DNA of 64,000 bases, taken from an uncultured bacterium (GTDB taxonomy: Bacteria > Bacteroidota > Bacteroidia > Bacteroidales > Bacteroidaceae). The position numbers and the translations under genes are program-made. Positions 17,243 through 25,532 of this stretch are shown here, piece after piece. Position 1 is the first letter of the stretch. Every line of letters starts with the position of its first letter. The notes under the pieces were generated by a model. The model did not search any database, was not told the DNA's origin, and was given only the letters and a program-made list of their open reading frames with translations. The stretch is from contig CAJMSE010000013.1 in NCBI GenBank assembly GCA_905216025.1, positions 1 through 64,000 of the forward strand, in the 5' to 3' direction.

Positions 17243-18430
17243 TCAATAAAGGAATCCCAACAGCCATAATGGTATCTGGTTGCCCTTTCCTATCTCGGTA
17301 TTGTAGCGGGCGTATATGGTGTCCGGGGTATACCTTATCTTGCCGTGGCTGGCTGCATCGCACACGCGGAACTTCATCTTGCCGTCTACGGTGTAGTGGA
17401 TGTCTCTGTTTCCTTGGTTCACCGTATGGTCTTTCCATAGCGAATTGACGAAGAAAGTCTCCATTGTGTCCTGCATGTCTATCCTTATCGGATATATGGC
17501 ATACATCAGGTTGGAGTTGTGCATCATCACTTTCGACGGCTTTTGCGGGAAGTCGTGCCCCACGGGATATATTATGTTGATGAGTCTCGCGTCTGCCAGA
17601 TACTTTATGTAGTTCATCACCGTGGCCCTGCTTGTCTCTATGTCGTTGGCCAGCTGGCTTATGTTGGGAGCCTTCGGTCCGTTTATGGCGAGCAGGTAGA
17701 ACAGCTTTTTTATTTTCGTGAGATACTTGAGCTCTATCTGTTTTATGAGCAGTATGTCCACTTCGGTCATCATGTTCATCGTCTTCAGCAGGTTCTCGGA
17801 GTAATTCCGGTGCTCCTGATAGAACGGATAGAATCCGTGGTGCACGTAATCGAAGAAATATTTGCCCGGTGACACCTTGGGAAGAATCTGCTTGATGATG
17901 CGCTCATGACCGTTGAGAATTTCGTCCAGCGTGTACGGCTTGAAGTCGTTGCCGGTCTGCAGGTTCAGAAACTCCCTGAAAGAAAATCCGCGCAGGTTGT
18001 AGCTCTTGACTATTCCGTTCAGTTCCGGGTTCTTCTCCTTGAGGCGCATGACGCTCGAACCGGTGAAGACAATCTTCAGGTTGGGGTATTCGTCGTAGCA
18101 TTTTCTCAGTTCGCGGCTCCATTCCGGCTGTTTGAAAACCTGGTCTATCAGCAGCACGCGGCCTCCCTTGCGGTAGAATTCGCCGGCAAAATCGGCAATT
18201 CCCCGCCCCTGAAAATAAAAGTTGTTCATGTTCAGGTAGAGGCATTGGCGGTCGTTCAGGTCGAAGTTTTCTTTGGCATACTGCAATAAAAAGGTGGTTT
18301 TCCCCACGCCTCTCGTACCTTTTATGCCTATCATACGGTCGTTCCAGTCTATCTCATCCATTAAGGTGCGACGGACAGGAGCATTCGTATGCTCGACCAA
18401 ATAAGCGTGAGTCCTAAAGAAAACCTCCAT
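17243..18430 (-). CDS. AAA_14/DUF4143-type ATPase
   Basis: Predicted ATP-binding protein of the two-domain type (AAA_14 then DUF4143) that is abundant in Bacteroidota and of unknown role. Walker A GTRGVGKTT lies near residue 40, the Walker B strand VLLIDQVF near 100, and the sensor-like IVFTGSSVMRL near 125. The C-terminal half has the winged-helix-like ISQLANDIETSRATVMNYIKYLADARLI. A TTG-initiated extension reaches 18466, but a perfect -7 element (18455-18462) lies inside it, so the ATG at 18430 (MEVFFRTHAYL) is chosen. It is divergent from the ATP-grasp-like gene. Confidence 0.75.
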   Translation of the reverse strand: MEVFFRTHAYLVEHTNAPVRRTLMDEIDWNDRMIGIKGTRGVGKTTFLLQYAKENFDLNDRQCLYLNMNNFYFQGRGIADFAGEFYRKGGRVLLIDQVFKQPEWSRELRKCYDEYPNLKIVFTGSSVMRLKEKNPELNGIVKSYNLRGFSFREFLNLQTGNDFKPYTLDEILNGHERIIKQILPKVSPGKYFFDYVHHGFYPFYQEHRNYSENLLKTMNMMTEVDILLIKQIELKYLTKIKKLFYLLAINGPKAPNISQLANDIETSRATVMNYIKYLADARLINIIYPVGHDFPQKPSKVMMHNSNLMYAIYPIRIDMQDTMETFFVNSLWKDHTVNQGNRDIHYTVDGKMKFRVCDAASHGKIRYTPDTIYARYNTEIGKGNQIPLWLLGFLY

Positions 18431-18454
18431 TTTATTAATTTCGTTAATTAGCCG

Positions 18455-18462
18455 CAAAGATA
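18455..18462 (-). promoter_or_regulatory. -7 element of the DUF4143-type ATPase gene
   Basis: TATCTTTG on the minus strand, 24 bp before the ATG at 18430. It decides the start of that gene. Confidence 0.55.
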
Positions 18463-18517
18463 GCAATTAAATTCGTAAATTGCAAACTCAATGTTACAAA
18501 ATATCAAAAAAAATAAT

Positions 18518-18525
18518 TAATTTTG
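18518..18525 (+). promoter_or_regulatory. -7 element of the ATP-grasp-like gene
   Basis: TAATTTTG is an exact match to TAnnTTTG, 20 bp before the ATG at 18546. It excludes the longer frame that opens at 18480. Confidence 0.5.
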
Positions 18526-18545
18526 TCCCCAAAAGAAAGTGGAAA

Positions 18546-19637
18546 ATGACTAACCGGCATGTCCTTCATGTGTTTAACCCTGAGCACGATTTGGTTCTGG
18601 CTCGCAAAACAGGCAGCTACACTGCTCCGGATGCAGCCCGTGGCCTGCGTGCCGATATAGGCTTCCTGCCTGCTTTATGGGCCGGTGAGGGCGATTTTGT
18701 GGCGGTGCATGATGTCTGTAATGCTGTCAAGGCATTCTCGCGGTTTGCTGACGGGGTATCTGACATCCTCGGTGTGGATATCCATCGTAGGGTAGAGTTC
18801 GTCCCGTTGGCCGGTCTCCGGCATCTTTCAGTCGATGAAATAGACGTCTGGGGGTGGGACAGGGGTGTCCGGAAGGAACTCTCAGCCTGTGGCGTCAGTG
18901 GGGCATTGCTACCCGATGAAGATCGTCTTGATGCTATAAGAGAACTGTCGCATCGTCGTAATGCGGCCGCCTTTCTTGCGTCTGCAGACATGCCCGGCAC
19001 TGTCGGCGAGGCTGTCGGATGTACCGGTGAGGCTATGGTCTGCGACTGCATCGGAAGGTATCACGATGCGGTGCTCAAGGCTCCGTGGAGCTGCAGCGGG
19101 CGGGGGCTCCGCTTTGCGGCGGCCGGTGAAATGTCGGGCCATCTCCACGGGTGGATAAGGAACATCATAAAGACGCAGGGGTGCGTGATGGTAGAGAAGC
19201 GTTACGACAAGGTCTGTGACTTCGGCATGGAGTTTTACAGCGACGGAAAGGGTGGCGTGACCTACTGCGGGTTGTCTCTCTTCAGTACTGACAACGGAGC
19301 GTATACAGGAAATATCATAGCGTCAGAATACTTTAAGAAATGTCAGCTAAAGCGCTATGTGTCAGGGATATTACTGGATGATATCCGCGAGAGCATCGTT
19401 CGCTGGTGCGGCCGTAAATATAATAATATGTATAGAGGCTTTTTCGGCGTAGACATGATGATAGTGTGGGATGATGGCGACGCAGCCTTTAAGGTGCATC
19501 CATGCGTGGAGATAAACCTCAGGCGCACGATGGGGCACGCCGCCCTTTCGCTGATTCCCGCAGAGGATACGGGCCGCAGGGCAACTATGGCAATCACAAA
19601 GAAAGATAAATACCAATTAAATATAAATATTTTATGA
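18546..19637 (+). CDS. ATP-grasp-like protein of unknown substrate
   Basis: A 363-residue protein beginning MTNRHVLHVFNPEHDLVLA. Two features suggest an ATP-grasp ligase: the lysine and glycine-rich stretch LKAPWSCSGRGLRF, and the C-terminal VEINLRRTMG, which resembles the metal-binding E-x-N segment. Between them lie VMVEKRYDKVCDFGMEFY and NIIASEYF. Such proteins are found across Bacteroidota, usually annotated hypothetical. Its TGA overlaps the ATG of the GH43 gene (ATGA), so the two are probably translated together, an odd pairing of a cytoplasmic ligase with a secreted hydrolase. Substrate unknown. Confidence 0.6.
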   Translation: MTNRHVLHVFNPEHDLVLARKTGSYTAPDAARGLRADIGFLPALWAGEGDFVAVHDVCNAVKAFSRFADGVSDILGVDIHRRVEFVPLAGLRHLSVDEIDVWGWDRGVRKELSACGVSGALLPDEDRLDAIRELSHRRNAAAFLASADMPGTVGEAVGCTGEAMVCDCIGRYHDAVLKAPWSCSGRGLRFAAAGEMSGHLHGWIRNIIKTQGCVMVEKRYDKVCDFGMEFYSDGKGGVTYCGLSLFSTDNGAYTGNIIASEYFKKCQLKRYVSGILLDDIRESIVRWCGRKYNNMYRGFFGVDMMIVWDDGDAAFKVHPCVEINLRRTMGHAALSLIPAEDTGRRATMAITKKDKYQLNINIL

Positions 19638-21286
19638 AGAAACTACATTTATTACTAATCTTCTCGGCGATGACCGCAGCCGCTCAGGCGCAGTATCGCT
19701 CGGACGCGTGGTGTCCCGATCAGGGAGACGGAACCTACATCAACCCTGTAATCAACGCCGACTACAGCGACCCGGACATCTGTGTCGGAGCGTCGGGCAC
19801 AGATTTCTACATGACGGCCAGCTCGTTCAATCACCTGCCGGGACTGCCCATCCTGCACTCCAAGGACCTCGTAAACTGGGAGATTGTAGGGCATGCGCTT
19901 AAGGAACTGAAACCTAAGGAGGTGTTCGACAATGCCGCACACGGAATGGGTGTGTGGGCACCCTGCATCCGCTATCACAACGGCGAGTACTACATATACT
20001 GGGGAGACCCTGACTATGGCGTGTTCATGGTGAAGACAAAAGACCCGGCCGGAAAGTGGGAAGAGCCGGTGCTCGTCATCTCCGGTAAGGGAATGATAGA
20101 CACGTCGCCGCTCTGGGACGACGACGGCCGCTGCTATCTCGTCAACGGATGGGCCGGCAGCCGTGCCGGATTCAAGAGCGTGCTCTCGGTGCGTGAGTTG
20201 TCGGCAGACGGTACGCGCGCCATCAGCGACCCGGTGATAGTGTTCGACGGCAATAACGAGCACCGTACGGCAGAAGGTCCGAAGTTTTACAAGCGTGACG
20301 GATGGTACTGGATAATGTGCCCCGCCGGAGGCGTGCCCACAGGCTGGCAGCTTGCCATGCGTTCGAAGAGCCCGTACGGCCCGTATGAGCACAAGATTGT
20401 GCTGGCTCAGGGAAAGACCGCCGTCAACGGCCCTCACCAGGGCGGATGGGTACACACGGCCCAGGGTGAAGACTGGTTCATGCACTTCCAGGATAAGGGC
20501 CCTTACGGCCGCGTGGTGCACCTGCAGCCCGTGAACTGGGTGAAGGGATGGCCGGTGATGGGTGTCGACAAGGACGGCGACCTCTGCGGCGACCCTGTAA
20601 TGCGCTATAAGAAGCCCAATGTAGGCAAGGTTTACCCCGTGCAGAATCCCGTGGAGAGCGACGAGTTCAATGTGCCGGTGCTCGGAAAGCAGTGGCAGTG
20701 GAACTCAAACTACGACCAGTTCTACGGCCAGCCCACGCCATACGGCTTCTTCCGGCTTTATACACATAAGCTGAGCGAGAACTTCGTGAACCTTTGGGAA
20801 GCTCCGAACCTGCTTCTCCAGAAGACTCCGGCTGACTCGTTCACGGCCACTGCAAAGCTCAAGTTTGCCGCAAAGAAGGAAGGACAGTATGGCGGAATCA
20901 TCATGTATGGTCTCGACTACAGCGCACTTGTGGTGAAGAGAGTGGGAGATAAGTTCCAGCTTCAGCAGCTGACATGCCTCAAGGCCGACAAGAACAAGCC
21001 CGAAACGGTGAAGGTTTTGGCCGAGCTCGCCCCGACAGACAAGGATAAGGTGAACTACGAACCGGCCATATACGAGGATATTTACTTGCGTTTCACGGTG
21101 AAGGAAGGTGCCAAGCTGCGTTTCTCCTATAGCAAAAACGGCAAGAAGTTCACCGAGGTGGGCGACGAATTCCAGATGCGTGAGGGCAAATGGGTCGGTG
21201 CCAAGTTCGGTTTCGTTGCCGAAGAGCCTGCCGGAAAGGGCGTGACAGGATTTCTGGATGTAGATTGGATACGTGTCACAAAATGA
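19634..21286 (+). CDS. Glycoside hydrolase family 43 (xylosidase/arabinofuranosidase type), secreted
   Basis: Predicted to remove xylose or arabinose units from plant polysaccharides. A signal peptide ends near AAAQAQ (residue 20). The five-bladed propeller starts TYINPVINADYSDPDIC, whose Asp is the usual general base; MIDTSPLWDDDGR and TAEGPKFYKRDGWYW hold the pKa-modulating Asp and the acid Glu. From about 340 a beta-sandwich (GH43_C2/DUF1349 type; ESDEFNVPVLGKQWQWN, then a C-terminal GFLDVDWIRV) follows, as in the xylosidase subgroup. The 550 residues are typical. There is no type IX tail, so it probably acts in the periplasm or on the surface by another route. It is followed by a strong terminator. 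Confidence 0.88.
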   Translation: MKKLHLLLIFSAMTAAAQAQYRSDAWCPDQGDGTYINPVINADYSDPDICVGASGTDFYMTASSFNHLPGLPILHSKDLVNWEIVGHALKELKPKEVFDNAAHGMGVWAPCIRYHNGEYYIYWGDPDYGVFMVKTKDPAGKWEEPVLVISGKGMIDTSPLWDDDGRCYLVNGWAGSRAGFKSVLSVRELSADGTRAISDPVIVFDGNNEHRTAEGPKFYKRDGWYWIMCPAGGVPTGWQLAMRSKSPYGPYEHKIVLAQGKTAVNGPHQGGWVHTAQGEDWFMHFQDKGPYGRVVHLQPVNWVKGWPVMGVDKDGDLCGDPVMRYKKPNVGKVYPVQNPVESDEFNVPVLGKQWQWNSNYDQFYGQPTPYGFFRLYTHKLSENFVNLWEAPNLLLQKTPADSFTATAKLKFAAKKEGQYGGIIMYGLDYSALVVKRVGDKFQLQQLTCLKADKNKPETVKVLAELAPTDKDKVNYEPAIYEDIYLRFTVKEGAKLRFSYSKNGKKFTEVGDEFQMREGKWVGAKFGFVAEEPAGKGVTGFLDVDWIRVTK

Positions 21287-21311
21287 TGAGTATATTGCGG
21301 TAAAAGATTGT

Positions 21312-21348
21312 CAGCGAAGCATTTATCAACGTGCTTCGCTGCTTTTTT
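21312..21348 (+). terminator. Terminator after the GH43 gene
   Basis: CAGCGAAGCA (21312-21321) pairs perfectly with TGCTTCGCTG (21332-21341), followed by CTTTTTTAT. Confidence 0.8.
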
Positions 21349-21400
21349 ATCGCTTCGCGCCTCCGGTCTCATGCCCGTTGCCGGGTGGGGAGTGCTTCCC

Positions 21401-21554
21401 GACGGTATAACGGGGCGCTTCTGATGGTGTAACGGGATGTCCGTGACGGTGTGACGGATTGCCCGCCGTAGTATTCTGCCAGCTTTCAAACGCGTCTTTG
21501 AGAGCTACCAAAAGTGTTTTTGAGAGCTGAGCTAATCGCTTTTGACGCCTGCCG
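21401..21554 (+). repeat. Dispersed intergenic repeat, copy A (seven 22-bp units)
   Basis: Seven consecutive 22-bp units fill this stretch exactly. Units 1-3 begin GACGGTATAA, GATGGTGTAA and GACGGTGTGA. Units 4-7 begin CGTAGTATTCTG, AACGCGTCTTTGAG, AAAGTGTTTTTGAG and TAATCGCTTTTGAC. The same unit order occurs in copies B (39340) and C (52038, inverted); unit 3 (GACGGTGnnnCGGAnTGCCC) and unit 6 (AAAGTGTTTTTGA) are best kept. Diverged units may precede it from about 21379. No ORF runs through it. The rest of the 21287-21730 gap holds the GH43 terminator and about 170 bp in which I see nothing clear apart from an AT-rich stretch before the next ATG. Confidence 0.8.
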
Positions 21555-21730
21555 CATTCGCGATAATGAAAAATTTACATTGCGACTAAGCGTATCCGCC
21601 CTTTCAGGCGTATTACTATTAAACGCGGATTGTGCTGTTGCTATGTTCCGGCATGGTTGCGTCAGTGAGGCTGTTCCTCTGTAGAAGACTAACGTCGTAT
21701 TATCAATAAAACTATTTAATATTACATTTT

Positions 21731-24700
21731 ATGAAGCAATTTCAACGACTAAGGAAAACATGCGTGGCTCTGGCCGTGCTCCTTGCGGGCACCGGAGCGG
21801 CTGCTCAGACCGCCGGCCTGAGGCTGCACTACACGTTTGAGAATGTTTCCGGCACCCAGGTGCCGGATGCTTCACCGTCCGGAGTGACGGCAGAGCTGAA
21901 GAATGAGGCCAAGGTCTTCAAGATGGGAAAGTACCATGTGCTGAACCTCGGCAAGGGGACGGGCTATCTCGACATGGGAGAGAACGCCGGAAAGGTGGTC
22001 AAGGACCTTGCAGACTTCAGTGTCTCGGCTTATTATTTCGTTGAGGAAGATGCCTCGCTGTCGGGCGCAGGATACTTCCTTTGGGCTTTCTCTGCTTTAG
22101 ATGCCAATACCCAGACTGCCGGCCCGTACATGGCCTACAGGCTTAACGCACAGCGCTTTGCCACCTCAACAGGCGGATGGGGCGGCGAGGCCGGAATAGA
22201 GAAGGGCGGCGAGGCCGCCAAGGGAAAGTGGAGCCACGTGCTTTACCGCCAGAGCGGAGCCACGGGCGAGTTGTATATCGACGGTCGTCTGGCAGGAAAG
22301 AACACGGAGATGCCTGTTCTTAACGCCACGTTCACCGCCGCGCCGCGCTACTGCTGGATAGGCCGTGCTCCTTTCTCTGCAGACAACTACCTGAAAGGCA
22401 CGTACATGACGGACTTCCGCGTGTATGACGCTGCCGTGACGGATGAGGAGGTTGCATCACTCGCTGCTGTGGCAAAAGACCTTGATAACGAGTATTTCTA
22501 TGGCGACCCGGGTGATTTCACCGCGCTGAAGAAACTCCTGGAAGAGTGCGAAGGCTTTGTAGCCGGAGCCTCGGGGACATATCTTCAGAACGCTGTAGAC
22601 GAGGTGCAGGACGAGATTGAGATGGCCCGCCTGCTCATTGCTGCGGCCACGGCATCGCAGCCGATGATTGACAAGCGGTTAGAGTCTATGCAGGCTGCTC
22701 TCGACCATGCGCTGACCACTGCAGGCATAACATTCGGCGAGGTGAGCCACTTCATGCCGGAGAACCATGGTTTCGTGCATCCGGGCGGACTGCACACGCA
22801 GGCCGACTTCGACCGCGTGAAGCAGATGCTGGCCGACGGCGACCCGACAATAACGGCGGCGATGAAGCTGCTGAGGAGCAACGAATACTCACAATCGGGA
22901 GTTGCCACATGGCCGGTGTGGGAGATAATACGCGGTGGTGGCTCCGGACAGAATTATATCAATGCCTGCCGCGGTGCGGCGATGGCCTATCAGAATGCCT
23001 TGCGCTGGAAGATTGACGGCACGAAGGCCAATGCCGACGGAGCCGTGCGCATACTGATGGCATGGGCTCGTGGAAACAAATATGTGGGTGGCGACACAAA
23101 CAAGTCGCTCGCTGCCGGACTTACCGGATATCAGTTTGCACAGGCTGCCGAGCTGATGCGCGACTACGAGGGATGGAGCCGCGACGACTTCGAGGAGTTC
23201 AAGCGCTATATGCTTGCTACGTGGTATCCCGTTGCTTGTGACTTCCTGCGCCGCCGCCACGATACATGGGCCAATTGGGTGCAGGCTGCAAAGGGCGAGC
23301 GCCCCGGCCACTATTGGTCTAACTGGGGACTGTGCAACGTGCTCTGCTTGATGAACATCGGAATACTATGCGACGACGTGCATATATATAATCAGGGCGT
23401 GTCGTTCTATAAGTACGACCACGTGGGAACGTTCGTTGAAGACCGCAGCCAGGCAAGCGTTATCCTCAACGACGGCTGCAACGAGTTTATCGGAAACCTC
23501 GTACCTGTGGTGCATGCCGACGACCGCGGCCCGTTTGGATACCTCGGACAGATGCAGGAGAGCGGCCGCGACCAGGGTCACGCGCTGATGGCTGCCGGAC
23601 TGGCGGTAGACATCTGCAAGGTGGGCCTGAACCAAGGCGACGACCTCTATGCCTATATGAACGACCGTCTGGCTGCCGGTCTCGAGTGGACGGCTGCCTA
23701 TAACCACAGCGGAGTGGACGACCTGCCATGGACAGGATATAACTATACCGACCGTGGCGGATGGATGGGAGCCGGCTGGCAGCAGGACGGCCCCAACGGC
23801 GGAGGCCGCGGAGGCTGTCGTCCGTATTGGGATCGCGTTGTCGGATACTACGAGGGCGTGCGCGGAGTGAAGATGAAATATTCTGAAGTGGCAGCAAAAG
23901 CCGTGCGCGGAAATTCAGGAACAGATGCCGGCGGAGGCAACTACGGACAGAATTCAGGCGGATTCGACCATTTGGGATTCACCACACTGATGGACTATCG
24001 CCCGGCCATCGATCCGGCCAAGGCACCGGTGGTGCTCTCGGGACAAATCGTATACAACGGCGAGACACTCAAGAACCAGACCAACCTCGGCGGACTTAAA
24101 TATAAATATGAGGTCTGCCACACGAAGGCCGTGCCCGTTGGAGGCAAGGCCACACTCATGCCGATGCTTCCGGAGGGTGTCGCAGACAACGGCTCATGGA
24201 AGTGGGAGACGGGTGAGACGACCAAGGACATCACCGTAGACACAGACCGCAGCTACATCTACCGCGTGCACTATACTGCAGACAACGGTGCCGTGTCTAC
24301 CCAGTCGTTTGCCATAGCAGTGGCCGGCGACAACAATCCTGACGTCATTCATCCGGAGATAACTGTTGACGGAGTGATTTATGTGGACACAGTGAAGACT
24401 GTACTCTATGGTGACGACGTCATCCTCTATGCCGGAAACTCTACCGGATGGTCTGACGAATATCTCTGGAGCAACGGCAAGAAGGGCAATCTCATCGTCG
24501 TACCCAATATCACGAGCGACCGCACATATACCGTTCAGTATACCAACCAGGGCGGAAACGTCACGTCAAAGAAGTTCTATCTGAAGGTGGTATACGGAGT
24601 GCCGAGCGTCGTTGTGGACGGCACGAAGTATACAGACTGCAGTGAAGTGGTAGTGGATAAGGGCCGGAACGTGGAGCTTCGTCTTGCCCTGCCGGAAGGA

Positions 24701-25435
24701 ATGGTAGGCGGACGGCTGAAATGGAGCGACGGCTCTGAAGGCGAGACGCTGACTCTGGAGAAGTTGGAAGAGTCATGCTCGCGCACGGTGGAGTATATCA
24801 TCGGCGGCAATACGGTGTTCTCTTTCACATACAACATTCTCGTGAAGGAGACGGAAGACCGTCTGGTGGATGTGGACGACTATCACATCATTGAGCGTGC
24901 CACAGGTCGCTATCTGACATATACAGGTGAAGAGGGTGAGACTCCGGCATTCGCGGAGAAGGACAGCGATGCCCCGCAGACGCAGATATGGACCATATCG
25001 CGCAGTTCGATGGCACGCTACGACATCATCTCGAAGCTCAACAACATGTATCTGGACAAGTCGGGAGTGATGAGGACCATGACGATGCGTCCGCACCGCC
25101 TGCAGGCTGCAGCCGGAACGATGTATTTCGCCATCCATAACTCTGCCACTTCCGGAAACATCTATTGGACGGTGAACGGGGATGGAACGGTCAATTATGA
25201 GGGTGCCCCCGAGTTGTACGGCTATCCGTTCGAACTGGTGAAGGCTCTATCAGACCCTGACGGCATCGACGGCGTAACCGATAATGCAGCCGGAGAGGTG
25301 AAGGCCGTGGAGCTGTTCAATGCCGGAGGCGCACGCATAGAGCATCTCGTGCCCGGCATCAACATCCGCAAGATGTATATGAGAGACGGCCGTGTGATTA
25401 CCGACAAGATTGTAGTGTCGCGGAACGGGCGTTGA
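21731..25435 (+). CDS. Secreted multidomain polysaccharide lyase (alginate-lyase superfamily) with LamG domain
   Basis: A 1234-residue secreted protein. The signal peptide ends near AGTGAAAQ (26). A LamG/concanavalin domain (about 27-235; LHYTFENVSG, GELYIDGRLAG) is followed by a helical linker (about 240-330). The (alpha/alpha)-toroid lyase domain (about 340-760) shows HPGGLHTQADFDRVKQML, NYINACRGAAMAYQNALRWKI and QESGRDQGHALMAAGLAV, typical of alginate_lyase-like families that cut uronic-acid polymers by beta-elimination. Ig-like modules (about 770-1050), a ricin-like region (YHIIERATGRYL) and a C-terminal stretch with VELFNAGGARIEHLVPGINIRKMYMRDG, similar to a type IX sorting domain, follow. 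Likely surface-exposed. Substrate not decidable; nearby uxuA/uxaB genes fit a uronate polymer. No SusC/D genes adjoin. Confidence 0.78.
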   Translation: MKQFQRLRKTCVALAVLLAGTGAAAQTAGLRLHYTFENVSGTQVPDASPSGVTAELKNEAKVFKMGKYHVLNLGKGTGYLDMGENAGKVVKDLADFSVSAYYFVEEDASLSGAGYFLWAFSALDANTQTAGPYMAYRLNAQRFATSTGGWGGEAGIEKGGEAAKGKWSHVLYRQSGATGELYIDGRLAGKNTEMPVLNATFTAAPRYCWIGRAPFSADNYLKGTYMTDFRVYDAAVTDEEVASLAAVAKDLDNEYFYGDPGDFTALKKLLEECEGFVAGASGTYLQNAVDEVQDEIEMARLLIAAATASQPMIDKRLESMQAALDHALTTAGITFGEVSHFMPENHGFVHPGGLHTQADFDRVKQMLADGDPTITAAMKLLRSNEYSQSGVATWPVWEIIRGGGSGQNYINACRGAAMAYQNALRWKIDGTKANADGAVRILMAWARGNKYVGGDTNKSLAAGLTGYQFAQAAELMRDYEGWSRDDFEEFKRYMLATWYPVACDFLRRRHDTWANWVQAAKGERPGHYWSNWGLCNVLCLMNIGILCDDVHIYNQGVSFYKYDHVGTFVEDRSQASVILNDGCNEFIGNLVPVVHADDRGPFGYLGQMQESGRDQGHALMAAGLAVDICKVGLNQGDDLYAYMNDRLAAGLEWTAAYNHSGVDDLPWTGYNYTDRGGWMGAGWQQDGPNGGGRGGCRPYWDRVVGYYEGVRGVKMKYSEVAAKAVRGNSGTDAGGGNYGQNSGGFDHLGFTTLMDYRPAIDPAKAPVVLSGQIVYNGETLKNQTNLGGLKYKYEVCHTKAVPVGGKATLMPMLPEGVADNGSWKWETGETTKDITVDTDRSYIYRVHYTADNGAVSTQSFAIAVAGDNNPDVIHPEITVDGVIYVDTVKTVLYGDDVILYAGNSTGWSDEYLWSNGKKGNLIVVPNITSDRTYTVQYTNQGGNVTSKKFYLKVVYGVPSVVVDGTKYTDCSEVVVDKGRNVELRLALPEGMVGGRLKWSDGSEGETLTLEKLEESCSRTVEYIIGGNTVFSFTYNILVKETEDRLVDVDDYHIIERATGRYLTYTGEEGETPAFAEKDSDAPQTQIWTISRSSMARYDIISKLNNMYLDKSGVMRTMTMRPHRLQAAAGTMYFAIHNSATSGNIYWTVNGDGTVNYEGAPELYGYPFELVKALSDPDGIDGVTDNAAGEVKAVELFNAGGARIEHLVPGINIRKMYMRDGRVITDKIVVSRNGR

Positions 25436-25455
25436 ACGTGACCGCCATATAAGGC

Positions 25456-25506
25456 AGAGAGCCATATCAGTCTCCTCAGGACGGAGCGATATGGCTCTCT
25501 TTTTTA
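25456..25506. terminator. Terminator between the lyase and fbp genes
   Basis: AGAGAGCCATATC (25456-25468) pairs perfectly with GATATGGCTCTCT (25488-25500), followed by six T on the plus strand. It sits between convergent genes and may serve both. Confidence 0.8.
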
Positions 25507-25532
25507 TGCGTTGCCGTACAGGATTTTGTGCG

